This document shows positions 6,283 to 7,904 of a stretch of 7,904 bases of DNA, piece after piece (position 1 is the stretch's first letter; the number at the start of each line of letters is the position of its first letter). The notes beneath the pieces were generated by a model that saw nothing but the letters and a program-made list of their open reading frames with translations, did not search any database and was not told the origin of the DNA. The DNA is from Roseburia_D sp964388945. GTDB taxonomy: Bacteria > Bacillota > Clostridia > Lachnospirales > Lachnospiraceae. The stretch lies in assembly GCA_964388945.1 (NCBI GenBank), contig CAYMCM010000088.1:1-7904 (forward strand). The letters are read 5' to 3'. A program made the position numbers and the translations under genes.

Positions 6283-7659
6283 ATGATGAGATCAATGTAC
6301 TCTGCTGTGTCTGGTCTTAAGACACATCAGACAAAAATGGACGTTATAGGTAATAATATCGCGAACGTAAATACCGTTGCGTTTAAATCATCTGCAGTTA
6401 CGTTCAGTGAAATTATGTATCAGACAATTTCTTCCGCTTCCGGAGCAAACGAAGCAACCGGAACCGGCGGTATCAATGCAAAGCAGATCGGTCTGGGTGT
6501 TACGACCGGTGCGACCAATGTGAGCATTACATCTTCCGGTGCTGCACAGACAACCGGAAACGCATTTGATATCCGTCTGACAGATGCGAACTCAACTAAC
6601 TTTTTTATTGTAAACAACGGATCAGAAAATTTGTTTACAAGAGCAGGATCTTTTTATGTAGATGGATCAGGAAATCTTTGTATGACATCTACAGGTTATA
6701 CTGTTATGGGATGGCAGGTACAGACAGACCCGCAGACCGGAGAAAAGACAATCAAGAAGGATACGGTTTCTGCACTTAAGGTAATGTCGGCAGATAACAT
6801 GACATCTGCACCAGAAGCAACTACCAATGCTTATGTGGCAGGTATTCTGGATAAGAACACGGCAGATCTGACGAATGGCGGACTGGTAATGACACTGAAT
6901 TTTACCGACAAACTGGGTTATAGCTATACCGCAAAATTCAATATTGTTCCGACCTCTACCGGTTCTCAGGAACAGGGGGATTATACCGTGAGTCTTACAG
7001 ATATCATTGATCAGAACAACGAATCCTGTTTTGCAACTGGAAAGATCGCAGGCACGAAAGAGAGTGTATTTGCGTCAACGCAGCTCAAATTCAAACCGGA
7101 GGATGGTACTTTTGATTTTGTGAATGCGGCAGGTACCAGCGCAGTAACCATGAATCTTGCGGGAACATGGAATGATCAGTTCTCAGATATCAATGTAGAT
7201 TTTGGCTCCTGTAAGATGGACAATAACAACAAGCAGTCTACAATCAGCGCAAAACCGGGTACTTCCAGTATGGATACGACTGGAAAAGGAAAGAAACTAG
7301 GTGCACTGACCGGACTTTCTGTAGATACATCCGGAAAGATCTGGGGTACTTATGACAATGGTAATACAGAACTTCTCTGCCAGATTGCCAGTGCACAGTT
7401 TGCGAACGCATCCGGTCTTGAAAAAGTCGGTGAGAACTGCTATACAACGACGCTGAACTCTGGTGACTTCGATGGAATCGGAACAGAGATTACTGCGGAT
7501 GGAAGTAAGATGACATCTGGTCAGCTTGAAATGTCAAACGTTGACCTTTCAACAGAATTTACAGACATGATCACGACACAGAGAGGTTTCCAGGCAAACT
7601 CAAGAATCATTACCACATCAGATACCTTGTTAGAAGAGCTTGTAAACCTGAAACGTTAA
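6283..7659 (+). CDS. flgE: Flagellar hook protein FlgE
   Basis: The gene encodes 458 residues from the ATG chosen by its ribosome binding site and by homology. FlgE polymerises into the curved hook, the universal joint outside the cell, after export by the FliHIJ-driven system and under the FlgD cap. The N-terminus MMRSMYSAVSGLKTHQTKMD with NNIANVNTVAFKSS (residues ~24-37) is the flagellar rod/hook signature. The C-terminus contains QLEMSNVDLSTEFTDMITTQ and the RGFQANSRIITTSD motif, and ends LVNLKR, the standard FlgE end. The middle, ~100-400, holds the D1/D2 domains, including a probable FlaE-like region. It is much longer than B. subtilis FlgE (about 264 residues), implying an extra outer domain. 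Five Cys occur at residues 133, 249, 310, 366 and 386, unusual for an axial protein. TAA is followed directly by in-frame TGA and TAA. FlgG or FlgF is unlikely given the length and the flgD neighbour. Confidence 0.95.
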   Translation: MMRSMYSAVSGLKTHQTKMDVIGNNIANVNTVAFKSSAVTFSEIMYQTISSASGANEATGTGGINAKQIGLGVTTGATNVSITSSGAAQTTGNAFDIRLTDANSTNFFIVNNGSENLFTRAGSFYVDGSGNLCMTSTGYTVMGWQVQTDPQTGEKTIKKDTVSALKVMSADNMTSAPEATTNAYVAGILDKNTADLTNGGLVMTLNFTDKLGYSYTAKFNIVPTSTGSQEQGDYTVSLTDIIDQNNESCFATGKIAGTKESVFASTQLKFKPEDGTFDFVNAAGTSAVTMNLAGTWNDQFSDINVDFGSCKMDNNNKQSTISAKPGTSSMDTTGKGKKLGALTGLSVDTSGKIWGTYDNGNTELLCQIASAQFANASGLEKVGENCYTTTLNSGDFDGIGTEITADGSKMTSGQLEMSNVDLSTEFTDMITTQRGFQANSRIITTSDTLLEELVNLKR

Positions 7660-7679
7660 TGATAAAGTGATTTAAATTG

Positions 7680-7718
7680 TATTTTGGGGAATCTGTTATG
7701 ACAGGATTCCCCAAAATA
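7680..7718 (+). repeat. Strong stem-loop (inverted repeat) after flgE
   Basis: Positions 7680-7696 pair with 7701-7718 to make 14 lower pairs and 3 upper pairs, interrupted by one bulged G (7704), around a TATG loop. The core is TTTTGGGGAATC against GATTCCCCAAAA. The sides carry T then A rather than A then T, and no T-run follows on either strand, so it does not fit a classic intrinsic terminator. It may stabilise the 3' end of the flgE message, act as a processing site or partial terminator, or bind a protein as DNA. The right part overlaps the putative promoter for flbD. Confidence 0.75.
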
Positions 7719-7727
7719 TGGTATAAT
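7698..7727 (+). promoter_or_regulatory. Putative sigma-A-type promoter for flbD and downstream genes
   Basis: ATGACA at 7698-7703 (5 of 6 against TTGACA) is followed by an 18-bp spacer and a perfect TATAAT at 7722-7727. TG at 7719-7720 makes an extended -10. Transcription would start near 7734, leaving about 16 nt of leader before the flbD ATG, enough to include its ribosome binding site. The -35 lies in the loop and right arm of the stem-loop. No sigma-28-like consensus was seen here. The match is good but has no experimental support. Confidence 0.6.
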
Positions 7728-7750
7728 CTATAAGAATAACGGGTGATGTT

Positions 7751-7904
7751 ATGATAGAAGTTACAAAGCTGAATGGAATAAAAACCCTGATAAATGCGGA
7801 ATTGATCGAATCGGTAGAAGAAACGCCGGATACGGTCGTTTCATTTGTTACAGGAAAGAAGATAATTGTAAAAGAAAGTAGACAAGAGATTAAAAATTTA
7901 GTAA
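7751..7904 (+). CDS. flbD: Flagellar protein FlbD/SwrD (5' part, partial)
   Basis: The frame is open from ATG 7751 to the window edge, giving 51 residues. It begins MIEVTKLNGIKTLINAELIE, continues with a SVEETPDTVVSF segment, and then TGKKIIVKES. This matches the small FlbD family, whose usual pattern is MIxVTRLNG...LNxxLIExIExTPDTVIxLxxGKKxxVxES. The B. subtilis homologue SwrD, also placed after flgE, promotes swarming by raising flagellar motor power; the same role is inferred here. This family is distinct from the Caulobacter FlbD response regulator. A weak ribosome binding site GGGTGA (7741-7746) lies 4 nt before the ATG. The family is typically about 60-75 residues, so most of it is present. 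The stop and the following genes (fliL or motA/motB are expected) lie outside the window. Confidence 0.9.
   Translation, partial: MIEVTKLNGIKTLINAELIESVEETPDTVVSFVTGKKIIVKESRQEIKNLV

Noticed and set aside
7680..7730. Canonical rho-independent terminator after flgE
   Set aside because: The stem is strong, but the sequence after it (ATATGGTATAATC on the + strand from about 7716) has no T-run, and the minus strand also lacks one. I kept it as a stem-loop, not a terminator.
1..7904. Sigma-28-type promoters, mobile elements, CRISPR arrays, tRNA or rRNA genes
   Set aside because: No convincing TAAA-N15-GCCGATAA-like site, transposase, terminal repeats, regularly spaced repeats or RNA gene was seen. 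The window is almost fully accounted for by flagellar genes.

Overview
The window is a co-directional stretch of a flagellar (fla/che-type) operon from a Gram-positive anaerobe, most likely a motile Clostridia member close to Lachnospiraceae (Roseburia, Agathobacter or a relative). The assignment rests on gene order, strong AGGAGG-type ribosome binding sites, TTG and GTG starts, moderate-to-low G+C, and the presence of a Firmicutes-type 'flagellar operon protein' and an FlbD/SwrD-type gene. Genus is inference; no rRNA or species marker is present.

All genes lie on the + strand. In order they are: the 3' end of fliG (rotor/switch), fliH, fliI and fliJ (export ATPase complex), a ylxF/MotE-like membrane protein with an MgtE_N-like tail, fliK (hook-length control), flgD (hook cap), a small uncharacterised flagellar operon protein (Flagellar_put/TIGR02530 type), flgE (hook), and the 5' part of flbD (swrD). 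This matches the Bacillus/Clostridia order fliG-fliH-fliI-fliJ-ylxF-fliK-flgD-flgE-flbD. Gaps from fliH to the start of the flagellar operon protein are 10 to 49 bp and fliG/fliH overlap, so one polycistronic message is expected. Two larger gaps, 80 bp before flgE and 91 bp before flbD, hold possible control elements.

The genes form one pathway. FliH/FliI/FliJ energise and feed the type III export gate. The exported products include FlgD (scaffold for hook growth), FlgE (hook subunit) and FliK (senses hook length and triggers the substrate switch). FliG and probably FlbD act at the motor.

This is mostly an ordinary, well-conserved flagellar locus, and I do not see a new defence, mobile or metabolic system. 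The points most worth a second look are a surface-protein-like helical domain on the C-terminus of FlgD, five cysteines in the hook protein, a very strong stem-loop fused to a good sigma-A-type promoter just before flbD, the uncharacterised HxxxR-motif protein, and the repeat structure of the YlxF/MotE-like tail.
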